From contig NC_056759.1 of NCBI RefSeq assembly GCF_018687715.1, positions 4,903,501-4,967,500 on the forward strand: DNA of 64,000 nucleotides. Reading direction: 5' to 3'. This document shows, piece after piece, positions 45,734-58,315 of this stretch (position 1 is its first letter; every line of letters starts with the position of its first letter). Position numbers and translations under genes: made by a program. Source of the DNA: Carya illinoinensis (taxonomy: Eukaryota; Streptophyta; Magnoliopsida; Fagales; Juglandaceae). Under the pieces are notes generated by a model that was not told the origin of the DNA, did no database searches, and was given only the letters and a program-made list of their open reading frames with translations.

Positions 45734-45943
45734 CAACTCAACACCTCATTACACGACAGACCCACAGCCTTTTTCAACCTCCCATCCAAACACATCTAAA
45801 ATCATCTTAACATCCAAATATATCTTAACCCATCTTAACATCCAAACACATCTTATAAAACTCACTCCACCATCTCAACTCACTACTATTTATAAAGAAT
45901 TTAATCAATCTCAATTCAACTCAACATCCAAACAAAGCCTAAA

Positions 45944-46154
45944 TGTTGTTTGGATAGTGAGTTAAGATTAGATAAGTTGAGATAAAAGTTAAAAATTGAA
46001 AAAAATATTGTTATAATATTATTTTTTAATATTATTATTATTTTGAGATTTAAAAAAGTTAAATTGTTTGTTATATATTGTATGTGAATTTGAAAAAATT
46101 GTAATGATAAAATGAGATGAGATGAAACAGTTTCATTATCTAAACAGGGCCTTA
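45944..46154. mobile_element. MITE-like element with GTTTGGATA-type inverted ends
   Basis: Left TGTTGTTTGGATAGTGAGTT; right, in reverse complement, GGCCCTGTTTAGATAATGAA. About 210 bp, A/T-rich, no coding capacity. A related sequence in the opposite sense precedes it (45775-45940, TCAACTCAACATCCAAACAA). A third relative may be at 23690-24010. The superfamily is not determined. Confidence 0.5.
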
Positions 46155-46159
46155 CACCG

Positions 46160-49100
46160 ACTTAGTATAACAAAACTCTTTCTAAAAGCCTACCTCTGTT
46201 TAGTTACATGTTAATTGTTATTGATGGAAATTACCAGTCTAATAATTTAAAACTAATATCAAGCCCTATCAACATTTTATTTGCATATGTACACACACAC
46301 ATCTTAAATATAATAGCGCAAATAAGCATAGAGATGTCGTTTAAGATATTTGTTTCCATTTTGCATGCATCTCAGAATCACCTTTTCATTCCTGCATTCC
46401 TATTTTGTCTATATTCCTAAATTCATTCAACCGCCTTCTTCAATTTTCTAGAACATCAATCTACAGTATTTTATCTTTTTACATTTCTGAATTTGTCTCT
46501 CCTTTCTACTGCTTTCTTCAATTTTTATAACATCAGCCCATGTTTGAATCACCGCTTCACTCACTTTCTAGCACATCAACCCATCCACTACCTTCATATT
46601 TTTTCACAATCACTTTCTGGACTTAAACTTTTGGATATTTATACCTTCCTTACTTCTTTCTATCCGTCACTTTTTTGCACAAAAATTTCCTTGCGTCTGG
46701 AATTTCTCTTCATCCTTCTGAATCTCTGCATTCCATGGTTATGGTTTCTAATTCTTCTCCTCTCAGTTCAACATGTTTTAATTCCTACACCATTATGAAA
46801 TTTATGATAGGCATACACGAGTTTAAAAAAAATAAAAAAATAAAAACCCAAACACAGAGAGTATTAAATTTGAAATTAAAATTCATTGAAACCAAACAAA
46901 CAAAATAAAAACTTGCAGAAAATCATCTCAAACCCAATGTTTGAAGCCGCAGATTAAATCCAGAATGAGACAAGTTCTTTTGCTGCCGAACAAGAGCTGT
47001 CATGCACGGCCAACCACCACATGACAAACACAATGCAAACAGCTTAATCATGTACATCATATGCATATATGTGACAGGAGAAAAATTTTCCAAACAGTGA
47101 ACCATATCTTCTCGTTTTTATCACTTCAATAAGAAAACCATGTTAATATACATAAAAGTAGACAAATCATTGAGAATTTTTTATATGAATAGAAGCTCCA
47201 GCAAAGACATTATACCAAAAAAGAGGTCAACAAGAAAATAAAAAATTTACCCAAACATATACAAAAGAAAATGAAAAAAAAAAAATCCCAACTTTCCGAA
47301 GATTTTTACAAAATCATAGAACTTTGAATCAAATAACAACGAGATGGAAACATTTTTTAAAGCTACCCTTCATATTTATATCACACTGAGAGAAAAGAAA
47401 GGGGATCTAAAAAAAAACAAGACTAAAGCACACCCACAAGAAAGAACAAGAAATTTCACATCCAACTGATTTACAAACCCAACCAAAAAAATCCATTTTG
47501 AGGAATAGATATCCAGCAATCACATTTACATCCAACAAACAAAAAATCAAGAAGAAAAATCCAGCAAATAGAGAAACAAAAAAAATGAAAAACACACACA
47601 CATCCCTGGTCTTAGTTTATGCAATGCGTCATCTTAATCAGTGTTGTTCTCGAAGGGCTTCTGTTTGCGATTCAGGTGGAGGATGAAAGTTTCTTGTAAT
47701 TTTCATTCTTGTTGGTGTTTGTGGCACTAAGATGAAGGCCACACAGCTGTTTGTAGGGTCACGATGCGAGTATGAGACAGATAGAAAGACGGAAATGTGG
47801 AGGATGACGGTTTGTCACCGTTGGTGTTCTTGTTGGTGTTGGTGGGGCTGAGACGATGGGCTTGCGGCCTTTTGTAGGGTCATGGTGAAGATATGAGACA
47901 GGGAGAAAGAGGGAAAGAGGAGACGGAGACGGAGAAATAAGGGGGAGAGAACGAGAGGATGTTAAGAAATGGAAGGCTTCGGTGTAGGGGGTGAAGAAGG
48001 TGGAATAATGGAGAGGAGAATAGAGAGAAAATGAGATATGGAAGATGGAGTGTTAGGAGAGAGACGGACCTTTGTGAGAAAGTGGCGAGGCTGTCGCCGA
48101 AAAGAGTAAGAATTAGACCCAAAAAAATAAGGAGTTTCCCACTTTCTTTAAACCGTGTCACAGGAGGAATTTATGCCTTCAATAACAAAACTGATATTAA
48201 TAACAACTTTAATATTTTCAAAATATGATATTATTTGATGAATAATAAATTTCTTATTAATAACAAATCTTATATTGATAACATTGTTAATAGTTTAATA
48301 ACACTACTAATAAGAAATTTCATTTCTTGCATTCTTCTATTCTGTTTAATTTTGGATAGTATAAATATTGAATTTATTTATTAGATCTTTTATTGTTGTT
48401 AATATTTTAATATAGTCTTATTTAACAAATATGACTATACAAATACTATGTTCTTTTTTTTCTAATGTCTTCTTTGTAACAGCTTTGCTGCTTCTATTCT
48501 TATTTCACTGTTTCTCATTCCGCTCAGTGTTTATTTTCTCTACTTCTACTATTCTTTTGCTGATCCTCTACTTCCTAGTACGTTCTCTTTTTTTTCATTT
48601 GAAAAATTCTTATTTGTCATGATTCAAACAATAACAAATTGATAAAATACATAACTATCATATTTTTGTTAACTATTTGTTAAGAACAAGATTAGTCAAA
48701 TTGTTCATAATTCATCTTTTCTAATATTATTAAAGAAAAATTAATGTAGGTATTTACAGTTAAAAAAACATAATTATCAAAAGAAAATCATTTGTTTTAT
48801 ATTAAAATAAATGCACATGTATTTAAGATAGTATTTAGAGTGCATGGGTTTAGGGTTACTTCAATAAATTTATTCCTTTAATAACAAATCTTTTCTTTTA
48901 GATTGTATAGAACGACACATTTTAGGAAAAATTGGTCTAATTTTTTAAGAAATAGAATTTAGTGATAGATGTGAAAGGTAAAATAAGTTCTCCGATGCCA
49001 TTAAGAAATTTGATATTTGCACAATATAATATTAATTGTTTAATATTAATTTTTATATTAGTAAAAAATGTGATACTCATAACAAATTGTTGTATTAAAA

Positions 49101-49820
49101 ACAGAATTGATAACAAATTTCATTTGTTGCATTATTTCTTTCCTTCCAAATTTTTTTCCTATAAATACCCAATTTATATATTTAATCTTTTATTATGTTA
49201 ATATAGTCCGATTTAAGAAATATAACTATACAATTCCTGTTTATTTTTTCTAATCTAATTTTTTTTTTATATAGATTTACTACTTTTGTTCTTACTGTAC
49301 TGTTCTTTAATCCAGTTGTTGTCAATTTCGTCTATTTTCACTATTCTTTTACTTGTCCTCTACTTTCTGGTACATTCTATTCTATCTCATCCGAAAAAAT
49401 GTTATTCAAATATATATTTTTTTATATAAATGCACTTGTAGCCAAAAAAAAAAAAAATTGTTGGCATTATATGTTTGTTTTATGAATATTTCATTTCCTC
49501 GTGATATTTATCAGATTCGTTCTATTCTAAGATATACTATCTTATTTGGTTCGTTTGATATAATCTGTATAAAATTATTTGGAATTAGCTGCTTTCATAT
49601 TTTGCTTTAGCTATAAATGCTTGTAATATTTGTTATGTATCATGTCTCCCTATATATAGATATCTATTTACATCTTTGGTATGCTCTAAAATATTTTTTA
49701 GATTATATTTTGAAATCGACGTAGAATTTATAGCATTCTATAATTTTATACTGTGATATGTATGTCAATACATTTATATGTTACTCTATTTGTTTAATAA
49801 ACTAACGTACTCTTTTATCT
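46160..49820. other. AT-rich spacer with local duplications
   Basis: No gene is supported; open frames such as 46493-46798 and 46923-47105 have no recognisable domain. 47705-47815 and 47829-47925 are tandem relatives (TTCTTGTTGGTGTT ... TAGGGTCA.G.TG..GATATGAGAC). 48230-48620 and 49040-49420 form a degenerate direct duplication about 780 bp apart, sharing AATATAGTC, ATATGACTATACAA-like and TACTATTCTTTTGCT-like phrases in the same order. Confidence 0.5.
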
Positions 49821-50449
49821 GTGTAATAAGTGGAGGTGCTGTGTTCGAGGAAAGATCAGGGCCGTTGATTTATTTAAGTGATGAGCTACCTGTCCACGTG
49901 AGGAGCCCGTGCTCCCATCTGGATCTTCATAAGCCAAGCCGCTGGATCATTACACTTGTCACCATCTGTTGTATCATATATATTGCATACTTACCGTGTA
50001 AACCCTAAGGGTGTTGGGTCCTTTTTTGTATGCAGCGGCTGGGTCTTTCTCGAGAGGTAGAGAGATAGAGAGAAAAGAGAGAAGGGGGTTGTTTTAGGGT
50101 TTCTGTGTTTGATCTCTAGAGAGAAATCTGTGCGATTTCTTGTGAGGGCTTGTAATCCTATTGAACTGAGGCTTCTCTGTGCTGTAATCTTTATCAATAA
50201 AGATCTCTGAGGCCATTCCTGCCGTGGATGTAGACCATTAGGGTCGAACCACGTATCTCGGTGTGTTCTTTCTATGTTTTTGCTTATTTTCATATTTCAT
50301 TATTCATTCTTATTTCCTTGCTAATTTCTGGTGTATATATGCTCTCGGTTATTTGTTGATTCGTGATTATATACTGGATCTGGAAGTGCTGTATATTCTT
50401 GGATATATCTGTGTTGGTATTCTGCTGGTTTTGTGAATCTTGTGAACAT
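49821..50449 (+). mobile_element. LTR relic of a copia-like element
   Basis: It starts near TGTAATAAGTGGAGGTGCTG and ends near CTTGTGAACA. AATAAAGATCTCTGAGG and a leader-like GTCGAACCACGTATCTCGG lie inside (50195-50260). TTTGATAACAGAGTGG follows (50450-50466), resembling a tRNA-Met primer site TTGGTATCAGAGTGG. No second LTR or pol was found, so it is a truncated relic. Boundaries are approximate. Confidence 0.5.
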
Positions 50450-50745
50450 ATTTGATAACAGAGTGGTTATTGTGAATCTTGTGCATTTTGGTTTTGAGTC
50501 AAGAAACAGTAATACTCTTGTTGGGTTTTTCTGAAACGAAACTTATAAGATTTGTTATCTGTATTGAATTGTTTTTATTACAAATCTTGGCAATATTTTG
50601 TATCTGTAAAACACTAGTTTTATAACATATACCGATTGGTAAGACCATATTATTAAAATCATTGACACAAATTATCTTCATTTTTATTTAACTTCTTCTA
50701 TAAATAAACGTTGAAGAGCGTGAAATATATCCAGCAAGAAGAAAT

Positions 50746-51117
50746 TTGTATGCTGCTCAATTAGATGAGAAAAATGAAAAGATTTACCCAAAAAAAAAGA
50801 GAGAGATATATGCTGAGTTGAAAAAACCTCTAAATGATAAAATTCAAACGCAAAAACAGTCTCAACATGTTCTATTTTCTTGTTCAAACGAGAATGAAAT
50901 CATTTATATAAGAGAAACTGGATCGTCTTCAAATATCAATTCTTCTAAAACTAACGTGCATAACGATGCTTCCGCTTTAGCGAAGATAACACTTCTTACA
51001 TCCAACGATATCGCTAAAACTTCGACACTTCATCAAAGAGATTTATGCTATCACAACATAATTGCCTCTACTTCAATGTTAAGCGATCAATTTATTCATA
51101 AGCATCTATTATTATAA
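50746..51117 (+). CDS. Unrecognised ORF with basic KRE-rich start
   Basis: 123 codons. The start YAAQLDEKNEKIYPKKKREI YAELKKPL is strongly charged and helix-prone, reminiscent of Lys/Arg/Glu-rich N-termini of some plant Helitron-type proteins, but that is not proof. The rest is Ser/Asn/Thr-rich with no motif. Codon use is AT-biased like the surroundings. It follows the copia-like LTR relic and could be residual element coding sequence or chance. No upstream promoter was identified. Confidence 0.2.
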   Translation: MYAAQLDEKNEKIYPKKKREIYAELKKPLNDKIQTQKQSQHVLFSCSNENEIIYIRETGSSSNINSSKTNVHNDASALAKITLLTSNDIAKTSTLHQRDLCYHNIIASTSMLSDQFIHKHLLL

Positions 51118-52270
51118 AACATTTTCTTCATTTTCTTTCCCATTTATATCAATAAATATTAAAAAAAAAATCTGATTATCTATATGAATAGGAATTCAAA
51201 TCTAAAAAGACGTCAGAATTTGGTTCAGGTAGAGTACAAATTAACAACTTCTTTCATTGATTCCTACATCTATATTTAATACTACATCCTCGATTATTTT
51301 ATTATTTCTTTTCTTTTTTTAGAAAAATTAAAAACCAAATCTGCTCATTTTAAATTAATACGACGAATCGTACCAAAATAAACTGAATGTGCTCTATGTT
51401 AATGTCGTTCCTGAGATAGAAAATTCAGTATTTTAAATATCTCCTTTGAAACTTATCGCTCTATGTGACCTGGTTCTTGTAAGTTTATGTATAGTTATAA
51501 AGATCATGGAGATTGTTTGTAGAATGGTACTTCCCATTAATATTAATATTCTTAATCATTATCCATCCTGTATTTATATATTTATTCGTACATGTAACGT
51601 AGACTCAGCGGTGTAAGGATTAATCGGGAAAAATTGGACCAACCAGCCCGAACTAATGGAACTGGTTTGATTTTGGACCAGTCTAGTCCACGACCTGTTC
51701 CCCTAGTTCCAAAACCAACGGGTATCGGTCTGGTTCCGGCTCTATACTTTTTAGGAGCAGACCGGTTCGCTATATTATATATTTTAAATTAATTTATTTG
51801 ATATTATATATAATATTTTCATATTATATATATAATAATGTAAATTATAATTATATATAAGATAATGTTATTATAATCTATAACATAAAATTTTAATTTT
51901 AATAATGAAAATTTATTTGATCATATGCTTTAATCATAAAATATATATATTAATAACATTTTATGGCTTGATAAATTCTCAATATAATCTTTTTTATAAG
52001 TATATTAGTAAATTAGTAATACCAATATACATTAGTATATACTGTATATTAATTACAATTTACATTTTATGGCCTAATACTAATAATCTAATACTATATT
52101 ACTATCAGTAATATATTTTAAGTCTATATACAAACTATTATATAAATTACTATACTATATAATTATATATAAAATAATGATATAGTAATACTAATACTAT
52201 CACTATCAATGATATAGTTATAATAAATTAAAATCACTATAACAAATACTAATATATAGTTATTCTAATC
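51118..52270. other. AT-rich spacer with CCGGTT-like block
   Basis: No gene was recognised. 51605-51775 holds repeated GGTTTG, GGTCTGG and CCGGTT words like subterminal parts of nonautonomous hAT elements. 51776-52260 is almost entirely A/T with TATA microsatellites. Confidence 0.45.
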
Positions 52271-52279
52271 ACTATAACT

Positions 52280-52948
52280 TACGGGGCGGGGCCACCCATT
52301 CCCCGCCCCTCGTCCTGCATGGGCATGAACGAGAATTTTTTCTTCTTAATCCGCCCCCGTCCATGTGGGAGTGAGATACCCTGTCTGCTACATGAGGTGC
52401 AAGAGTAGACCTCCATCCGTTCACCCATCGCCCCCATCCTCCCCTCCCTAGCTCCCCCAATCGATTACAACAAACCCAAACACCAAAACAAGTTACAAAG
52501 ATCAAGACAGATTCATCTAACTCGTTGCCTCGGTGTCTGTTACAACAATGAACAAGTCACAAACCCAGATCAACATCTACCTCGGCATCTATTACTTTCA
52601 TAGTAAACGAAATCGATTCCTCTCTACCAGCGTCTGATCGATACTTTCATGACAAACAAGATTAAGAGAGTTTGGGACAAGAGAAATCGAGAGAGATCGT
52701 AAGAGTTTGAGACGAGAGAGTTCGAGAGAGTTTAGGAAACTAAGTTGGGGGGTTGGGTTGGCCTTTTACATGTGGGGGCGGGGCAGGGTGGGGCAGGGGA
52801 TTTACGGAACGGGGTTGAGCCCCCTCTGTCCCCCGCCTCCACAATACCCCTTTCATACAAGGCGGGGCACCTGTGCGGAGTGGATCCACCGCCCCACCCA
52901 GGCAGAGGCGAGGCGAACAGGGAAGTGCAGCGGGTGGTGGGCACCCCT
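52280..52948. repeat. GGGGCGGGG-rich element remnant
   Basis: Both ends of this stretch carry clusters of GGGGCGGGG / CCCCGCCCC words (52281-52312; 52770-52900), and the right side ends GGGCACCCCTAAA (complement TTTAGGGGTGCCC), a hAT-like end. The middle has an ACGAGAGAG-type repeat (52690-52740). No coding sequence. The left end is not clear. Confidence 0.4.
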
Positions 52949-53104
52949 AAAGGTGATTGGCGAACGCACGAAAAGAATTGTAGCAAGCACTGGCTTTGCA
53001 TTAGCGGTTCTAACTTCAGGCACAAGAGATCGCTCAAAGATCACGTTAAAGCATTCGGTTCTGGTCACAGCCCATTTGCACGGCCTGTACCTAGAAGTTG
53101 CTGA
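52949..53104 (+). pseudogene. Fragment of a WIP/TT1-type C2H2 zinc-finger gene
   Basis: Begins right after the hAT-like end and reads [40 protein letters not shown], then diverges to a TGA at 53102. This is the hallmark third-to-fourth finger segment of plant WIP-domain transcription factors (TRANSPARENT TESTA 1/WIP family), where [21 protein letters not shown] is expected. One zinc-ligand Cys is replaced by Ser (TGC ATT AGC). The first two fingers, the WIP N-terminus and any promoter are absent, so it cannot act as a factor. It probably reached this place by transposon capture or as the residue of a disrupted gene. Confidence 0.75.
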
Positions 53105-53311
53105 GCAGGTACGTTCTTCATTATTTGGAAGTACTTTGCCATATCCTTCCGTGTATTATTACCAATCTAGAACAAGTACGTCCATAGCTAATCATAAGAA
53201 CTACATTGGATTAACAATCTTGATTGGTACAAAGTTCTGTACGTAGCTACAAAGACCATCGGAGGAGACTTATAATTATTGGTTTAAACGTACTATTTCC
53301 GTTTATGTAAT
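53105..53311. other. Spacer up to the LINE
   Basis: No gene was recognised; it may be former 3' sequence of the zinc-finger gene (53110-53230). Confidence 0.35.
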
Positions 53312-53429
53312 TAGTATTAATTGGCTCTTCAACTTCTAGCAAGCTCTCATCTTAGGACTCCTCTCTCTGCCCTAGAGTAGAGGCTTGTTTTTTCTCGTCG
53401 GCGTACGAGTATTCCATAGACTGAATCAG

Positions 53430-55115
53430 ATGGCTGAGGGATTGGATTCCCTGTATGCCTCGCTATCTCTCACGGAGAAAGAAAATGAAGAAGTGGTGGT
53501 GGAGGCTAGTATGGTGGAAGAGGTTCTCGATAGGGGGAAACATTGCTTGATTATGAGTCTTCTCACCAGGAAACACTATAATCACGAAGCGTTCAAGGCT
53601 ACCATGAAGAAAGTGTGGAGACCAATTTTTGGGATAAAGTTTCGGGATCTGAACACTGTATTCACTCTGGTGGAGTTCGAAAATGAGGGGGATAAATCAA
53701 AAGTTGAGAGGGATGGTCCATGGCATTTCGACAAACAATTGATACTCCTGAAACCGTTTGAAGGTAAGTTGCAACTCAGTTCAATGCAAATCAAACATGC
53801 TGCATTTTGGGTGCGTCTCCATGACCTCCCTTTAATGGCTCGGAACTATTATGTGGGGAAAAGGGTGGGAAGCATGCTGGGCGAGTTTGTGGAACTGGAT
53901 TTGGAAAAAGGGGAAGTCGAATGGGGTGAATACATGAGAGTTAGGGTAATGGTGGATATTACCCAACCGCTCCAAAGGAGGAAACGGTTGAAAATCGAAG
54001 ACGGTGAGTCCTGCTGGGTTCAGTTTTCGTACGAACGATTACCGGACCTATGCTATTTCTGTGGAGTGGTTGGGCACACAATGAGAGAATGCGAAAAAGC
54101 TCCGATGGAGGCTTCTCCCGAGCAGGTACAGTACGGTGAATGGTTGAGGGCGTCCCATGGGTCGAATCGAAGAGAAGGGAAATGGGAGCACAGGCCGTGG
54201 CGTGGGTTTCATCAAACAGCGAATCAGGGGACCCCATCGGATTCACCGGTAAAGGAAACAGAGGAACCAAATCTCCCGAAGCCACCTCAGGTTACACCGT
54301 ACCAAACCCAGCCTGCAGTGGTGATCTCGACAGAGGGGTCTTCTCCTAAAGCCCCTTCGAAAGCGATCCCAGTAGCCTTCGTAGAGGCTGCGTCCGAGGA
54401 TAGATCTCCCCCATCTGAAAAAGTATCTCCAAGTGGTGGCTCCGATGATGGATATCCTCCAGTGGTGGCGTCGACGATCTCAGAAGAAATATCAGTGGCT
54501 CTGGTGGAGGTTCCGATTGTGGGTTGTATGGACTTGGAGCCGGGTGGTACTGCGTTGGAGTTGGGCCCTCAGCCCTTTGGGTTTTCTAGCCCAAGTGTAT
54601 TGCCTGTGAGGAACCAGTGTAGTCCGAAGGCCTCAGTTATTCCTAGGAAGGCCTGCTCCAAAGGTTGGCCTCTTCAAAAGGTGATCAGTCTCGGTGGAGA
54701 GCAGAGTATCATGCAGAAACAAAGCTCATCTAGAACCAGTAGCTTAAGTGGTCGAAAGAGAAAAGGAAAAGAAGTTGCAGAAGAAGAAGTGGTCACTAGG
54801 AAGAAACACCATGGGATGGAACCCCTTAATTCCGAGATATTGGTGGCGGCTGAGGATCAGCCCCGACGTGACCTGCTTACGAAGGAAGATCCCGACGTGG
54901 TATTCTTGCAAGAAACTCGCTTGACAGCATCTCAATGGGTCTTCTGTAAGTATACTCTTGGCTTTAAAAACTGTTTTGTTGTTGATCATGTGGGTCGTAG
55001 TGGTGGTTTAGCTTTGTTATGGAAAGATGAGTGTGATTTGCTTGTCATTAACTACTCTAAGCACCATATACATGCCTTTATTAAGAATTCCATGTTTGAG
55101 GGGGGGCGGGTTTAA
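53430..55115 (+). pseudogene. LINE ORF1 (DUF4283, zinc knuckle) fused to a headless endonuclease
   Basis: Start chosen at ATG 53430 (MAEGLDSLYASLSLTEKE). DUF4283 region: LIMSLLTRKHYNHEAFKATM, FEGKLQLSSMQIKHAAFWVR. CCHC knuckle CYFCGVVGHTMREC at about 54050-54095. Then a long Pro/Ser-rich linker and a basic segment GRKRKGKEVAEEE. The frame runs on through AEDQPRRDLLTKEDPDVVFL QETRL, part of the AP-type endonuclease. The usual endonuclease start (WNCRGLGN-like) that should separate PRR from the DLLTKEDPD segment is missing, so ORF1 and ORF2 are joined in one frame and a metal-binding Asn of the endonuclease is lost. The frame ends at 55113 after a G-rich run. ORF1 normally binds element RNA. 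Confidence 0.85.
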
Positions 55116-58100
55116 TTACGGGTATTTATGGCCATCCATAAACAGGAAGGAGGGAGGAGGTGTGGAACTTGATCAAATCTTTAGGGCAGGGAGTAGTTAG
55201 TCAATGGTTGGTATTTGGAGATTTTGATGAAATCCTCAACCAATCCGAGAAAAATGGGGGGGCGTATAGAAGTGAGAGACAGATTGAAGGGTTTAAATCT
55301 GTTTTAAATGAAAGGGGCCTTAGGGACTTAGGTTTTTCAGGTAGACCTTTTACGTGGAATAACAGGAGGGAAGGAAATGTGATAAGTGAGAGATTAGATC
55401 GTTTTCTAGGGAATACACAGTGGTGTGAGGCATTCTCTTTTGGGCAAGTACAACAAGGGATGGCAGCATATTCGGATCATATTCCGATATGGCTGGATAC
55501 AAATGGGAGGCTGATAAGAAAAAGGGGCAAGAGACTTTTCAGGTTCGAAGCAATGTGGGTAGGCAATAAGGATTGCTCAAGTATAGTGGAGAGGATTTTG
55601 GGAGAGGGAGAAAATTCTGCTCAAAATAACCACCTTATGGAAAATATATCTAAATGTGGGGATAAATTGTCACAATGGAATAAAAGATCTTTTGGTAATG
55701 TCCAAAAAGAATTGGCTTCGGCCAAAGACAAACTAAAAGGGATAGAAGAAATGGACCCAAATTTCCAACATACTTCTCTACACAAAGAAGCCAGGGAGGA
55801 GGTTCAGAAATGGTTGGAAAGGGATGAACTGATGTGGAAACAAAGATCTAGAGTGCAGTGGTTAAAAGAAGGGGATAGGAATTCGCGGTTCTTTCACCAT
55901 AAAGCAAATGCTAGGAGGAAAAAGAATGGATTCCATCAATTGCAAGATGAATGTAGAAATTGGAAAAGGGGAGATCAGATGGGGGTCTTAATTGTGGATT
56001 TTTTCAAGAATTTATTTTCTTCAGATTCACAACCAGAATTTCCAGAATGCTTTTCAGAAGTGGGGGTGAGGGTGTCTCCTCAAATGAACGAAGAGTTACT
56101 TCTTCCGTATGTGGTGGAAGAAGTTGAGGTGGCTGTTCAACAAATGCATCCCTCGACAGCCCCTGGCCCGGACGGTATGTCTCCTGTTTTTTACCAAAAG
56201 TACTGGAGTAAGGTGGGAAAGTCAGTTACTGTTTTTGTCTTAAATGCATTAAATAATGGTGTTTTTCCTAAGGAGCTAAACCATACTTTCATTTCTCTGA
56301 TTCCTAAGAAAAACAATCCCTCCAAAGTGTCTGACTTTCGACCCATTAGCCTTTGCAACGTCCTTTATAAGATAATATCAAAATTCATTGCAAACAGGCT
56401 CAAAAAAATTCTGCCTATGATTATTTCTGATACTCAGTGTGCTTTCGTCCCCGGGAGACAAATTACGGATAATGTGCTAGTGGCATATGAGACACTACAC
56501 TATATTCGCAGTAAAAGAGTGGGTCGGAAAGGGTATATGTCCCTCAAATTAGATATGAGCAAAGCGTATGATAGAGTTGAATGGGGTTTTTTAAGGGGGA
56601 TGATGAAGACTCTTGGTTTTGCCCATCAATGGATTGAGTTGGTTATGTGTTGCGTGTCTACAGTTTCCTTCTCTATACTGGTTAATAGCAGTCCAAAAGG
56701 CCCGATTTATCCATCTAGAGGCATTAGGCAAGGGGATCCCTTATCCCCTTACCTTTTCCTTCTATGCACAGAAGGGCTGATTAGCTTATTGAAAAGGAAT
56801 GCTAATGAGGGAATGGTGGAAGGGATGAGAATTAGTAGAGGGGCTCCGCGAGTGAACCACCTATTATTTGCTGATGACAGTGTAATTTTTTGCCAAGCGG
56901 ATGTATCTACTAATGCTAATATTCTATCTCTGCTGGAATTGTATGAAAGAGCATCAGGGCAATGCATTAATAAAGAAAAGACTTCGATGGTCTTTAGTAA
57001 AAATGTTGATGAGGACGTGAGAGCAAACATTATGGCAATGTGGGGTGGGAGTAACACTCATCAATTTGAGAAATATTTGGGCTTGCCTCCCATGGTAGGG
57101 AGATCAAAACAAAGAGCCTTTGCTGATATTAAGCAAAAATTGTGGCAGAAAATTCAGATGTGGAAAGGAAATTTGCTATCTCAAGGGGATAAAGAGATCC
57201 TATTAAAAGCAATAGCTATGTCCATCCCGACATATGCAATGAGTTGCTTTTTACTCCCTAAAACCTTATGTCATGAGATGAAAATGATGATGGCCAGATT
57301 TTGGTGGGTTAATCAAGCTCAAGAGAGGAAAATTCATTGGGTAGGGTGGCAGAAATTGAGTGCATCTAAATTTAGAGGAGGGCTGGGGTTCAAAAACTTA
57401 TATGATTTCAATATGTCCCTCTTAGCTAAACAGGGGTGGAGGCTTCTTACTAACTGTGATTCACTTCTCTACAAGATCTTCAAAGCAAGGTATTTTCCAA
57501 AGAGCTCTCTGTTTGAAGCAAAGATTGGTTTCAATTCATCATACGTGTGGAAAGGTATTCATAGTGCCTTACCTCTATTGAAAGCTGGATGTATCAGAAG
57601 AGTGGGGAATGGGGTGGAAACAAAGGTTTTTAAAGACAATTGGATTCCTGGTATTCAACCATTAGTTTTGCTAGGTGAAACGATAGGTCATCCACAGGAG
57701 AATCTGCAACTGCAGGATTTAATGGATAGTAGCTCGGGTTGGTGGAATGTTGATGCATTAAGAGCTCTCTTCAATCCAAGAACAGTATCTCAGATTTTAA
57801 GAATTAATGTGGCTCCCAACTATGAGGATTCCTGGTATTGGTTAGAAGAAAAAAGTAGATCCTTTTCAGTTAGAAGTGGGTACAGAAATATTCAAAAATC
57901 CTATGCTCTAATAGAAGGGGAAGGATCTCGGGTTCAACTTCTAGCTCCCTTTTGGAAGGGTATGTGGAATCTGAAAATTCCCTTAAAGATGAAGATTTTT
58001 GTATGGAAAAGCTTTTTAGAAATTCTACCTACATATCGAAATCTTGTGAGGAAAAAAATTCTGGAGAGTGATGTCTGTTTGTTTTGCAATCAATGTAGAG

Positions 58101-58315
58101 AGGATGCAGCACATGCCTTATTTTACTATAGTTCTATCAACTCCTTATGTATCCAATTTCAACCCCTGCTGGGGGAGATAGGTTGTGGGAAATCCTTTGG
58201 GAAAATTGTGCTGGAAGTAAAGGAAAGAGGCAACGAGGAAGAGGTTTTGAAATTTATAGCAATGGCTTGGGGCCTTTGGTATAGAAGAAATAAATTTATC
58301 TATGATAACTCTTTT
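55116..58315 (+). pseudogene. LINE ORF2: endonuclease end, reverse transcriptase, zf-RVT
   Basis: After a frame change near 55100-55110 the endonuclease resumes (ITGIYGHP, then a TAA, REEVWNLIKSLGQG, WLVFGDFDEILNQSEKNGG, SERLDRFLG, YSDHIPIWL). The reverse transcriptase follows: FISLIPKKNNPSKVSDFRPI SLCN, QCAFVPGRQITDNVLVAYE, KLDMSKAYDRVEW (first Asp), SRGIRQGDPLSPYLFLLCTE and LLFADDSVIF with the catalytic FADD (56866-56877). Thumb/linker GLPPMVGRSKQRAF comes next, then zf-RVT (FWKGMWNLKIPLKMKIFVWK, CLFCNQCREDAAHALF). RT motifs look intact; the frame is open from 55160 to the solo LTR at 58316. It is interrupted in the linker before RNase H. Confidence 0.92.
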
